Assembly (NCBI GenBank): GCA_964353855.1
Contig: CAYGWX010000033.1
Span: forward strand, 1 to 23,384
Direction of reading: 5' to 3'
DNA: 23,384 nucleotides
Origin: CAYGWX01 sp964353855 [NCBI: uncultured bacterium]
GTDB lineage: Bacteria; Edwardsbacteria; CAYGWX01
A model generated the notes under the pieces. It was given only the letters and a program-made list of their open reading frames with translations. It made no database searches and was not told the DNA's origin. Shown piece after piece: positions 14,435 to 22,500 of this stretch (positions within the stretch are counted from its first letter, which is position 1; every line of letters starts with the position of its first letter). The translations under genes and the position numbers were made by a program.

Positions 14435-15316
14435 TTAATTAAGATAAGCCCGCAGCCTCCGGCTGTTCGCCGAGTGACGGAGCTTGGCCATGGCCCTTTC
14501 CTTCAATTGCCTGACCCGCTCCCGGGAGAGGCTCAGGCGGTTTCCGATGCTCTCCAGGCTCTGGGTGCCGTCCCCGTCGAATCCGTAGTACCATCTCAGG
14601 ATCTTGGACTCCCTCGGCGTCAGCGTCCCCAGGGCCTCCTGGATCTCCCTGGAAAGCGCCCGCTCCATGACCACGTGGTCCGGGGAAGGGGCCCACTCGT
14701 CTTCCAGGATGTCCCGCAGTTGCCCTCCCTCGGTCAGAGGCGCATCCAGCGAAACCTCGGTTCGGATGGAAGCCAGCAAATCGTCCACCCCCTCCTCGGA
14801 CATCTCCATCTCCTGGGCGACCTCCGCGCTGCTCGGGGGCCGCGACAGTTTTTGCTCCAGCTCCACCGTGGCCCGGTTGATCCGGGCCAGGAGGTCCCGG
14901 CGGTTGGGGGGCAGATGCACGATCTGCGACTGCTCGGTCAGGGCATGGAGGATGGATTGCCTGATCCACCACACCGCGTAGGAGAGGAAGCGGATCCCCT
15001 TGGTTCCGTCGAACTTCCTGATCGCCTTGAGGAGCCCCACGTTCCCCTCGTTGATCAGGTCCGCGAAGGAGAGCCCGCGGTTCTGGTATTCCTTGGCGAT
15101 TCTCACTACGAAACGAAGATTGGCCGCGGTCAGGCGGTCGATGGCCCGCCGGTCCCCGGCCTTGGCCCTGCGGGCCAGGTCCACCTCCTCCCCTGCCGGG
15201 AGGATCGGGTAATGCCCGATCTCCCTGAGGTAGAGGACCAGCGAACGCTCTCCGCTCCACCTCGGGTGAAGGCTTGCCTGTCCCCTCAACTTTGAAGCTT
15301 CCATTCCCAGGGTCAT
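14435..15316 (-). CDS. Sigma-70 family factor, primary/group 2 type
   Basis: A 293-aa sigma factor that would direct RNA polymerase to -35/-10 promoters. Region 1.2 is LVLYLREIGHYPILPAGEEVDLARRAKAGD. Regions 2.1-2.4 run from AANLRFVVRIAKEYQNRGLSFADLINEGNVGLLKAIRKFD to FLSYAVWWIRQSIL. Region 3 is around VHLPPNRRDLLARI and SSAEVAQEMEMS. Region 4 ends with SLESIGNRLSLSRERVRQLKERAMAKLRH, a full helix-turn-helix. It lacks a long region 1.1, and the length fits an alternative primary-like factor (RpoS/SigB-style group 2) as well as a compact RpoD. It starts 9 bp after degP, in a stress-gene cluster, which favours a stress role. An alternative ATG lies four codons in. Confidence 0.92.
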   Translation of the reverse strand: MTLGMEASKLRGQASLHPRWSGERSLVLYLREIGHYPILPAGEEVDLARRAKAGDRRAIDRLTAANLRFVVRIAKEYQNRGLSFADLINEGNVGLLKAIRKFDGTKGIRFLSYAVWWIRQSILHALTEQSQIVHLPPNRRDLLARINRATVELEQKLSRPPSSAEVAQEMEMSEEGVDDLLASIRTEVSLDAPLTEGGQLRDILEDEWAPSPDHVVMERALSREIQEALGTLTPRESKILRWYYGFDGDGTQSLESIGNRLSLSRERVRQLKERAMAKLRHSANSRRLRAYLN

Positions 15317-15325
15317 GGGGAGGTT

Positions 15326-16867
15326 CTAAGGCTTTACGACCACGAACAGGTTCTGGCCGGTCCCGGAACGGTCCATTCGCCGGAGCAGGAACGTGACAGC
15401 CTTCTGGTCGCGTTTCAGATCTTTCGCGGCCCGGTTATAGTCCGCGACGTTCGCGATCTTGAACGTGGAGATCTTTTTGATGACGTCCCCGGGCTTGATC
15501 CCGGCGTCGTCGGCCGGGCTCCCGGATTCCGCCGTCGTAACCACCACGCCCTCTGTCTCTTTGAGATTGAACGGCTTGGCTTCCTCGCTCGCCAGGCTTA
15601 CCACCGAGAGCCCCAGCCAGGCCTTCTCCTCGGGAGCCGTCCTCTGAGCCACTTCCTCTCCCGGCATCTCGCCCACCTTGACCCGCACGGTCCTCTCTTT
15701 GCGGTCCCGGACGATCGCCAGGCTCACATCGGCTCCGGGTTTGACTTCGGCGACCATCAGCCGGAAGGAGGGCACGTCGGAGACCTTCTGGCCGTTGAAC
15801 TGCACGATCACATCCCCGTCCTGAAGCCCGCCCTTGTCGGCCGGGGAGCCGGACTGGACATTGGTCACCACCACGCCCTCGGTGTTCTTGAGTCCCAGGT
15901 CCGAGACCATGTCCGGGGTGATCTCCTGGGGCACGATCCCGAGGTAGCCCCGCACGATCTTGCCGTGCTGGATGAGCTCACCCGCCACCTTTTTGGCCAG
16001 GCTGATCGGGATGGCGAACCCGATGCCCACGTTTCCCCCGGCCGGAGATTCGATGGCGTAGGCCACGCCGATGACCTCGCCCCTGATGTTGACCAGCGGC
16101 CCGCCGGAGTTCCCGGGGTTGATCGCCGCATCGGTCTGGATCGCGGATTGATACAGCGGCCCGCCCGGAAGGTCGATCTGGGTTCGGCCGAGCGCACTGA
16201 TCACCCCCACGGTCACGGTGCCGTTCAGCTCCCCGCGCATGGAGAACGGGTTTCCCACCGCGATCGCCCAGTCCCCGACCTTGAGGTTGTCGGAGTTCCC
16301 CAGCACGGCCACCCGTTCTTCGGGCAGGTCCCGGGTCAGTTTCAGTTTCACGACCGCCACGTCCGTCTTGGGATCCGCTCCGATGACCTCGCCAGTATAC
16401 TCCGTCTTGTCGTTCATCATCCGGACGATCAATTCCCCGTCGCCCTTGGACACGTCCCGGACCACATGGTTGTTGGTCAGGACCAGTCCTTTCCGGTCGA
16501 TGATGATCCCCGATCCCTGCCCCTCCACCTTCTGGTCCCGCGGCACCATGTCCCTGAAGAAGTCCTTGAACATGTCGTCGAACGGCCCCCCCGGGTTCGG
16601 GCGGGGAGTCATCTTGATCGTCTTCTTGGTGCGGATGTTCACGACCGCGGGCAGGACCTTGGCCGACACGGCCACGAACGGGCTCTCCCCCTGCTCGTTC
16701 ACCAGGGGAACGCTGATCGAGGCCGCGGTCGCCGTGGCGCCTTTGTCTGTGGCCCGGGAACAGGCGGTCCAGTTGAGCCCGGACGCAATGATGAGTCCCG
16801 CCAGCAGGGACAGCAGCGACACCCCCACCAGGGACCAGGGGGACTTTTTCACAAACCACTCCTTCAT
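15326..16867 (-). CDS. degP: Periplasmic serine protease DegP/HtrA
   Basis: A 513-aa trypsin-like protease and chaperone of the envelope. An N-terminal membrane anchor or signal lies at about 11-32 (SLVGVSLLSLLAGLIIASGL). The catalytic triad is His134 (LTNNHVV), Asp169 (KTDVAVVKL) and Ser254 (NPGNSGGPL). Two PDZ domains follow, at about 300-385 (GYLGIVPQEI, NVQSGSPADKGGLQDGDVIV) and 415-505 (WLGLSVV, TAESGSPADDAGIKPGDVI). The ATG at 16867 follows GAGAGGTG; an in-frame ATG ten codons upstream lacks a ribosome-binding site. A cysteine at 36 just after the hydrophobic segment leaves lipid anchoring as a possibility. It lies 54 bp after the HspR-like gene and 9 bp before the sigma gene. Confidence 0.95.
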   Translation of the reverse strand: MKEWFVKKSPWSLVGVSLLSLLAGLIIASGLNWTACSRATDKGATATAASISVPLVNEQGESPFVAVSAKVLPAVVNIRTKKTIKMTPRPNPGGPFDDMFKDFFRDMVPRDQKVEGQGSGIIIDRKGLVLTNNHVVRDVSKGDGELIVRMMNDKTEYTGEVIGADPKTDVAVVKLKLTRDLPEERVAVLGNSDNLKVGDWAIAVGNPFSMRGELNGTVTVGVISALGRTQIDLPGGPLYQSAIQTDAAINPGNSGGPLVNIRGEVIGVAYAIESPAGGNVGIGFAIPISLAKKVAGELIQHGKIVRGYLGIVPQEITPDMVSDLGLKNTEGVVVTNVQSGSPADKGGLQDGDVIVQFNGQKVSDVPSFRLMVAEVKPGADVSLAIVRDRKERTVRVKVGEMPGEEVAQRTAPEEKAWLGLSVVSLASEEAKPFNLKETEGVVVTTAESGSPADDAGIKPGDVIKKISTFKIANVADYNRAAKDLKRDQKAVTFLLRRMDRSGTGQNLFVVVKP

Positions 16868-16921
16868 GACACACCTCTCAGTATGGTTTAATGGCAACGG
16901 TTATAAAAACGCTTTCCCGGC

Positions 16922-17344
16922 TTATTTCGTTCCCGGTTTCCTGCTTCTCTTCTTTAGACGCAAAACCCTTTGCCCAGCGTTGCCTGTTCGGCTCCTATTC
17001 CCGTTTTGCAGGGCCGGCCGGGCGGCCTTCCGGCCCCTCTTTTTCGGGGCGCCTTCCCGTCCGAACTCCTTCTCCAGGCGCTGGAGCTCCCCGGCCGGAT
17101 CGCTCACCCGCTCCAGCAGCAGGCGCACCCCCTGCGCGGTCACGCCCATCTCATGGGTCAGAAAACAGACGTATTCCAGCCGTTCCAGGTCGTGCTGGGA
17201 GTAAAGCCGCATCTGCCGCGAGGCCCGCCGGGGCTCCACCAGCCCCTTGCGCTCGTAGAGCCTCAGGGTCTGCTCGTGCAGCCCCAACAGTTTGGCGATG
17301 ACCCCGATCCCGAACAGGGGCATATCCGGGTCCGGCCGTATCAT
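16922..17344 (-). CDS. hspR: HspR-like MerR-family repressor
   Basis: A 140-aa MerR-type regulator. The DNA-binding winged helix is at residues 8-60 (PLFGIGVIAKLLGLHEQTLRLYERKGLVEPRRASRQMRLYSQHDLERLEYV), with the L-H-x-Q-T-L-R pattern characteristic of HspR rather than metal-sensing MerR proteins. A dimerisation helix follows (GVTAQGVRLLLERV and PAGELQRLEKEF). The tail is a long Lys/Arg-rich stretch (about 95-140) without metal-binding cysteines. HspR proteins repress chaperone genes and release on heat stress. The context supports this: hsp20 lies directly upstream and degP and a sigma factor directly downstream on the same strand. Start is either the ATG at 17344 or the one seven codons in (17323); neither has a strong ribosome-binding site. 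Confidence 0.82.
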   Translation of the reverse strand: MIRPDPDMPLFGIGVIAKLLGLHEQTLRLYERKGLVEPRRASRQMRLYSQHDLERLEYVCFLTHEMGVTAQGVRLLLERVSDPAGELQRLEKEFGREGAPKKRGRKAARPALQNGNRSRTGNAGQRVLRLKKRSRKPGTK

Positions 17345-17396
17345 CGGATCATTCGGTCCTTAATAAGTCCTTATTCCTGGGTGATTTTCCCCAAAG

Positions 17397-17437
17397 CCGG
17401 ATGCTGGGTGGGTACTTCATCCCCATCCAGCATCCGG
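17397..17437 (-). terminator. Hairpin after hsp20
   Basis: Perfect 11-bp stem CCGGATGCTGG (17397-17407) and CCAGCATCCGG (17427-17437), with inner GGG/CCC pairing in the loop. It lies between the hsp20 stop and the hspR start and probably terminates or attenuates hsp20 transcription before hspR. The exit run is weak (CTTTGGGG). Confidence 0.65.
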
Positions 17438-17478
17438 TCTCGTGGTTCTTTCGCCTTACGCCTCACTCTTTTCGGGTT

Positions 17479-17928
17479 TTACTTTACGTCGATCGATATC
17501 TCTTTGGGCTTGGCCTCATCGGTCTTGGGCAGGTGGATGACCAGGACGCCGTTCTCGTAGGACGCCTTGGCCTTGGTCCCCTGGACCTCGGAGGGCAGCC
17601 CGATGATGCGCTGGAATTTCCCGTAGGAACGCTCGATCCGGTGGTAGGTCTTGTCCTTGGTCTCGCTCTCGCTCCGGCGCTCGCCGGTGATGGCCAGGGT
17701 GTCCCCGGTGACCTGGAGCTTGATCTCCTCCTTCTTCATCCCGGGGATCTCGGCCTTGACCACCAGCTCGTCCTGGGTCTCCTCGATGTCCACCAGGGGG
17801 GCCCAGAACTCGTCGGCGATGCCGCGGCGGGTGCCCCGCCCCCAGAAGTCGCTGAACAGCTTGTTCATGTCCTCCTGGAGCGAGACCATGTCCCGAAACG
17901 GGTCCCAGCGTGTCACTTCGAATGCCAT
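17479..17928 (-). CDS. Small heat-shock protein Hsp20
   Basis: A 149-aa alpha-crystallin-domain chaperone that binds unfolding proteins and prevents aggregation. Residues 1-42 are the variable N-terminal arm (DPFRDMVSLQEDMNKLFSDFW). Residues 43-135 are the alpha-crystallin domain (PLVDIEETQDELVVKAEIPGMKKEEIKLQV, GDTLAITGERR, YHRIERSYGKFQRIIGLP), ending in YENGVLVIHLPK. The C-terminal ISI (KEISIDVK) fits the I-x-I oligomerisation motif. AAGGAGG precedes the ATG at 17928 with good spacing. The promoter carries an inverted repeat suited to repressor control, and the HspR-like gene follows on the same strand. Confidence 0.96.
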   Translation of the reverse strand: MAFEVTRWDPFRDMVSLQEDMNKLFSDFWGRGTRRGIADEFWAPLVDIEETQDELVVKAEIPGMKKEEIKLQVTGDTLAITGERRSESETKDKTYHRIERSYGKFQRIIGLPSEVQGTKAKASYENGVLVIHLPKTDEAKPKEISIDVK

Positions 17929-17969
17929 GATTTCACCTCCTTATGGGGATAGTTCGCAAACGTCGTAAT

Positions 17970-17998
17970 AATATAACAAATGAGCGATAATTTGTCAA
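17970..17998 (-). promoter_or_regulatory. hsp20 promoter with overlapping inverted repeat
   Basis: On the minus strand, TTGACA (17993-17998), 17-bp spacer, TATATT (17970-17975). The spacer is bracketed by the inverted repeat ACAAAT (17976-17981), N8, ATTTGT (17990-17995), which overlaps the -35. It is a candidate operator. It does not match the CIRCE or HAIR consensus. Confidence 0.78.
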
Positions 17999-18033
17999 GT
18001 GGTCTTATATATATTTTGTCAATCAATCTGTAC

Positions 18034-18321
18034 CTACTCCTTCCTAACCTCCTCGATTTCAAGGGCTTTGGATTCGATGTTTTTTTCTAACTTTTTCAGG
18101 TCATCCCGGAACCTCGTGACCTCCGGGGATTCGGGGCTGACCTCCCTGCCCTCCTCCAGCTCCCGGTAAACCTTCTTCCCCAGCCTCATGAACACCCGGT
18201 CCCTCTCCCGCTCCAGGGCCAGCTTGTCCAATTTCAGCTTGCCGATCCGAGCGGCCTTCTCGGTCTCCCGGGCCGCGCTCTCCAGGGCCGCCCCGACCTT
18301 GTCCAGAAACCTCTCCGCCAT
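18034..18321 (-). CDS. Small coiled-coil protein, 95 aa
   Basis: No named family recognised. Almost the entire sequence is predicted helical and highly charged, with heptad-like hydrophobic spacing: FLDKVGAALESAARETEKAARIGKLKLDKLALERERDRVFMRLGKKVYREL, then VTRFRDDLKKLEKNIESKALEIEEVRKE. There is no signal peptide, membrane segment or Cys. The ATG at 18321 is chosen because AAAGGAGG precedes it at good distance; an open frame runs 11 codons further but without such a site. Proteins of this kind often sit with chaperones, and it is directly upstream of hsp20 on the same strand, so a stress-linked scaffold or adaptor role is possible but unproven. Confidence 0.78.
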   Translation of the reverse strand: MAERFLDKVGAALESAARETEKAARIGKLKLDKLALERERDRVFMRLGKKVYRELEEGREVSPESPEVTRFRDDLKKLEKNIESKALEIEEVRKE

Positions 18322-18398
18322 CGCTCCTCCTTTCTGCTCGTCATTCCGGCTCATAATTGATACTACGAATGTTTCTTCCCGGTTGTTTCCTTTCAGTT

Positions 18399-18407
18399 AG
18401 TATATCA
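18399..18407 (-). promoter_or_regulatory. Extended -10 promoter of the coiled-coil gene
   Basis: On the minus strand, TGATATACT, a TG-N-TATACT extended -10, without a good -35. The predicted start is near 18392, leaving a leader of about 70 nt. Confidence 0.5.
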
Positions 18408-18434
18408 CATTTCAGGCGCTCGCGTAAAACAACA

Positions 18435-18462
18435 AGAGGGCGAGGCTGGGGCCTCGCCCTCT
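18435..18462 (-). terminator. Rho-independent terminator
   Basis: Perfect 12-bp stem AGAGGGCGAGGC (18435-18446) and GCCTCGCCCTCT (18451-18462) with a 4-nt loop. On the minus strand the exit reads TGTTGTTTT, so it acts leftward and probably terminates transcription from the amidohydrolase gene. Confidence 0.8.
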
Positions 18463-18642
18463 CTTCGTCTTCCTGCCTGTCCCGAACTTAGTTCGGCGAG
18501 CTTGACTCCGGATCTTTCGTTTCTAACTTCTAACCTCTTACCTCTAGTTTCTGTCGTTCAATGGGCGGTCTTGGTGTCTTTGTAGGGTGCACGGCCGTAC
18601 GCCCTTTTTAGGTCACATTGGAGTAGCTACGAACGTCCCGCA
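18463..18642. other. Intergenic stretch without a gene
   Basis: No gene seen. It contains the small palindrome CGAAC-TTA-GTTCG and a pyrimidine-rich TTCTAACTTCTAACCTCTTACCTC-like run of degenerate 7-bp repeats near 18520-18550. It marks the transition to the more AT-rich right-hand segment. Confidence 0.4.
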
Positions 18643-19443
18643 TTAGCCGCCCTTCACCTGCAAGTTGAACAATTTCACAGCATTACGCCAGTAAATACCT
18701 TCTCGTACTTCTGCTGCAATGGGTAACTGTTTGATCATCTCTAAATGTTCCTTCCGATCACACATTGCGTAATCTGTTCCAAATACGATCTTCTTCGGAT
18801 CTTCTTGCAGTATCTTCAGCAACACCGATCGTATCCGCTCCAAGCCGGTCGCTTCAATCACCTCGCCATCTGCCAAGCCGGAGGTGTCGTAATAAATACG
18901 AGGATAGGCATGCGTCATTTCATAGCAATAGTCTACTTCCGGCCAGAAGAAATGCGCTATCACTATCTTCATATCCGGATACTGCTCTGCCACTTGTACG
19001 ATGTACTTCGGATCGTTGTATTTGGCTGCTTGGGGATGCCCTGGATTCCAACCCGTGTGAATGACCAAGGGTACATCGTGGGCCTGACACAAAGCATAAA
19101 CGGGATTCAAGCCCCGATCGGTGGGATAGATTGGATCATGCCCCGGATAAATCTTCATGCCAACGATTTGGCGTTGCAGGATCAGCCGCTCTAGTTCATC
19201 GACCCACGCTTGCCCCTGAGTTTGAACATCGATGGTGCCCATTAGAAACAGTTCGGGGGTATCTTTCACTAATCCAAGACAGGTGGGCACATCACCGATT
19301 GAGGAATCGGGCAAGTTATCCGGAATCAGTATTGCATAATCGACTTGATCCTTCTTCAAGTCTTCGATGAGCAGTGTTTTCGCTTGCTCGTAGGTACGGT
19401 GCTCGGAAACAACCGGTAAATGTAGATGGGAATCAATGATCAT
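18643..19443 (-). CDS. Amidohydrolase-2 family metal-dependent hydrolase
   Basis: A 266-aa TIM-barrel hydrolase of the amidohydrolase_2 type. Visible metal and catalytic residues are the N-terminal HxH (IDSHLHL), the GMKIYPG lysine strand, VIHTGW, VIAHFFWPEVD, and the C-terminal FGTDYAM Asp. The helix DPKKIVFGTDYA and the final IYWRNAVKLFNL are also typical ('N-A-x-K-L-F'). The family hydrolyses or decarboxylates varied small molecules; the substrate is not predictable here. The ATG at 19443 is chosen; an in-frame TTG 14 codons upstream is less likely because it encodes a Pro/Lys-rich extension and has no ribosome-binding site. Base composition is lower in GC than the stress cluster and resembles the STAND gene side, suggesting joint transfer. 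Confidence 0.88.
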   Translation of the reverse strand: MIIDSHLHLPVVSEHRTYEQAKTLLIEDLKKDQVDYAILIPDNLPDSSIGDVPTCLGLVKDTPELFLMGTIDVQTQGQAWVDELERLILQRQIVGMKIYPGHDPIYPTDRGLNPVYALCQAHDVPLVIHTGWNPGHPQAAKYNDPKYIVQVAEQYPDMKIVIAHFFWPEVDYCYEMTHAYPRIYYDTSGLADGEVIEATGLERIRSVLLKILQEDPKKIVFGTDYAMCDRKEHLEMIKQLPIAAEVREGIYWRNAVKLFNLQVKGG

Positions 19444-19492
19444 TGCTTTGGGGGGTTTTTGGGAGGGCGGTCTTGGTGAGTTCAATTGAAGG

Positions 19493-19528
19493 CTCGGCAG
19501 TATGGAGGCTTCGATTGAAGATGCCGAG
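19493..19528 (-). terminator. Compound hairpin between the STAND and amidohydrolase genes
   Basis: Outer stem CTCGGCA (19493-19499) and TGCCGAG (19522-19528), with an inner CTTC-GATT-GAAG hairpin (19509-19520). It follows the STAND gene stop by 25 bp. It has no clear T tract, so it may be a weak terminator or a processing structure. Confidence 0.45.
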
Positions 19529-19553
19529 ACCCAGCCCGAGGGTGTGCATAGGG

Positions 19554-22500
19554 TTACCCAGTTGCCTGAAACTTTGTATTTAGTTTGCCTTCAAGCTTTC
19601 CCTTTTTGATTGTATAAGCTCCGCTGATAACCAATCTCCCCAAATACTCTTCTTGTGAAAGCCTTCCGCCTAATAGATATTTTTCTCCAACGACCGTCCA
19701 AAGTATGGACAATCCGTTATCATTTAAGTACTTAAGAATGGCATCTTTTTTTATTACCAATACCCCCGGTCCGGTGGTTTGGACTGAAGGGTCAAAAGCT
19801 ATTAGGTTTCCTCTTTCATCAAAGAAATGACCTTCAACTCCGTTCCATCTTAATTTTAATCCATCGATTAGTTGCTTGCAAGGCATGCGAATCCTAATAC
19901 TGCTTTCAATTGAGCAATCATATCCTCCTCCTTCCTGATAATATTCCTCTGTCGTCAGTAAAACTACTTTAGGAATGCGATTATCATAACCTCTTGTCCA
20001 ATTCCCATAGGTATAAATTGATCTTTGATAATTATAGGCTGGTGCCCAATAGAATTCACCAAGGTAGGCATGATCTAATTCGCGGGATTCAGGCATCCAT
20101 CTTCCGAAGAAGCATTGGTGTTGAGCCCATTTGAATAATTCCTCAATATCTCGCTTTTTTACAATATAGCTTCCAATTATATATCCGATTTGGCCTCGCG
20201 GTTTTTCGTAACGTTCTTCTTCTGGTGGCGCCTGTTCCTCCCATTGATAGTAGCCATCTAAAACTAACCATTTTGAACTGTCTTTCGGATTCGTCACTTC
20301 AATGAGTGGCTCAACGTTTGGTAGATCTTCAGTCTTTCTTAGCCATTTATCATTGTCTGCCTCTTGGGACCATTCATTATATCTAGAATCAAACCACCAA
20401 GTATTAGTTTTTGCATCCCCAGTTTCTTTGTGAGTCTTTTTTAATATACAAGATGGGTCGATATCCCTAAGGTATTTTTGCCAAGGTCCTTGGTATCTTT
20501 GTTGTTTTTGAGACCATGAATCTCCTCTAAATTCATAATTGTCCGCAACCCGTGCAAGGAATTCATGATATGCAATCCACTGGTATTTCTTTCCGATTCG
20601 TTCGGGCTTATCCCCTGACCTACCATAAGACCCTGAATAGGTTAGATATCGGTCGAACCTTCCGAAGCGCTTAACAGTCCAGCCCATTTCGATTACTTTT
20701 TTTAGAATCCATCTCTTTGCTGTATTCATATCAAAAGAATATTCATATTGAAACTGGCGGGGATCATCTAAGAAAGGTTTGATATAATCCATATATATCT
20801 TTAGCTTCTTTTTCCTTAAACTACCCTTGAATATTAGTTCGATTTCTTTCACAGCTGTCTTAAGTTCATATTCGGTATAATCCCTCTTAAATAGCTCCCT
20901 CCGCTTTTCTAGGTCGAGTCTATGGTATATCTCAACATTTCTTCGTGTATTGTCATAAGCTTCCCACGTTTTTCTCTGGCGACTTGTTAGATTTTCTATA
21001 AATTTTTCATATATTTCCTTCCGTGAAGGCCTCCTTGGTTCTCCCAGGCGGCGCGCAGACCACTCAAAGCTTCCAAATCTTTCGCCAATGATATACCGAC
21101 TAAAATCTCCAAGCTCGCTCATGACTGAATCATAAAGATGAACTCGTGACCACTCTTCATCAGGCATCCCCTTTTCCCACTTCCCGAATGATTTAAGTTC
21201 ATCTTCAGTGGGTATATTAGTGGGATAATCGCTCTTGTAGGGCGGTCTAATTTGGGATGGCTCAATGGATAAAGTTGAATCTTTTTGAAGAGCTAATTCA
21301 ATGACACCCCGAGCATAGTCACGAAGTAATATATGGGGGGATGGAGTTCTGTCTTTGAATATCCATTCATATAACTCTTTTCCCAATTCAGTTGCTTCAC
21401 TGCCTTGAGAGGTCCGCATAACACATCCGTATGCGACTGCCATAAGACGCTCAAGAACATACGGGTCATTTACGTTTTTGAATGCCTTTAAGACCTCCCT
21501 TAATATGGGGACACGGTTCGATAATAGGGCCACCAATGCCTTAGTTGCACGGTCTCTCAAATATCTATTGGACGTCGTTAAAAACCAACTGAGGGCTATT
21601 CCACAAAGACGTATTGATTCGTCATTTACTTTGCTCTTATCTTCGCAGGTCCATGCCCAATCAACTAATCTATCAACAGCACCTTTTTCGCCATAATGAT
21701 GATGCACATAAATGGACCATTGTGCATCACGTTCTGCGAGTTCAAACCTCGTTAAATGGGCATGAAGAAAATCCGCATTATAAGGATGACCTGGCCTTAT
21801 TGCGATTGTTAGTAGTGCATCTAAAAACTTATTGTATGTGTCATCATAACGAATAACTGCTCCATTTATGTATTGAAGAGTGTTGGGAGAAAAAGCATGT
21901 GCCTCTCGCCAAATCAAGCTATCTACAAAAGCTTCTCGTATTGGTCTAAAGTCCGCGCAATATGGTGCTATATCTACTAACTCCTTGCCGATTCTTTCCG
22001 GAAGCTGGACAGAGAATGCCTCGATTAAACCACGGTTTCGCCAACAAGTCCCTTCGTCTTTAATGAATAACCCAAGTGGCTGTTCTGACAAAAAAGAGTT
22101 TGTAGGATCACCCGATAAAAGATATTTATCCAGGAGACGCTTGGAAATTAAATGATCAGTAAAACGTTCGTATGTGAAGTGAATACCTTCACACCAATCC
22201 TCACCGTTCCTGGTCGGGTAACGGTCTTCTGTAATAAGGCCTTCTGACAACATATGCCTGAAAAGAGAATTTTCATAATCCCGCCCTGGTAAAAACGAAT
22301 TTATGACTTCAGAGGCTACATCGCGTGATAGCCACATTTTCCCTTCATCTGCCATTATTTTTGAGATTTTTTCGACCGCTTTTTGAACAATTTCAGATTT
22401 AGGGTCGAAGTTGAGTCTTTCTCGTTTCCACAAGTATTCATTAACAGATTCAATAAATGTATTAAAAATTGCGGTAACTCCGTGAAGGCCAGTCGGTATT

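Noticed and set aside
17941-18030. CIRCE or classical HAIR operator upstream of hsp20
   Set aside because: Neither the TTAGCACTC-N9-GAGTGCTAA nor the CTTGAGT-N7-ACTCAAG pattern is present; only the shorter ACAAAT inverted repeat is.
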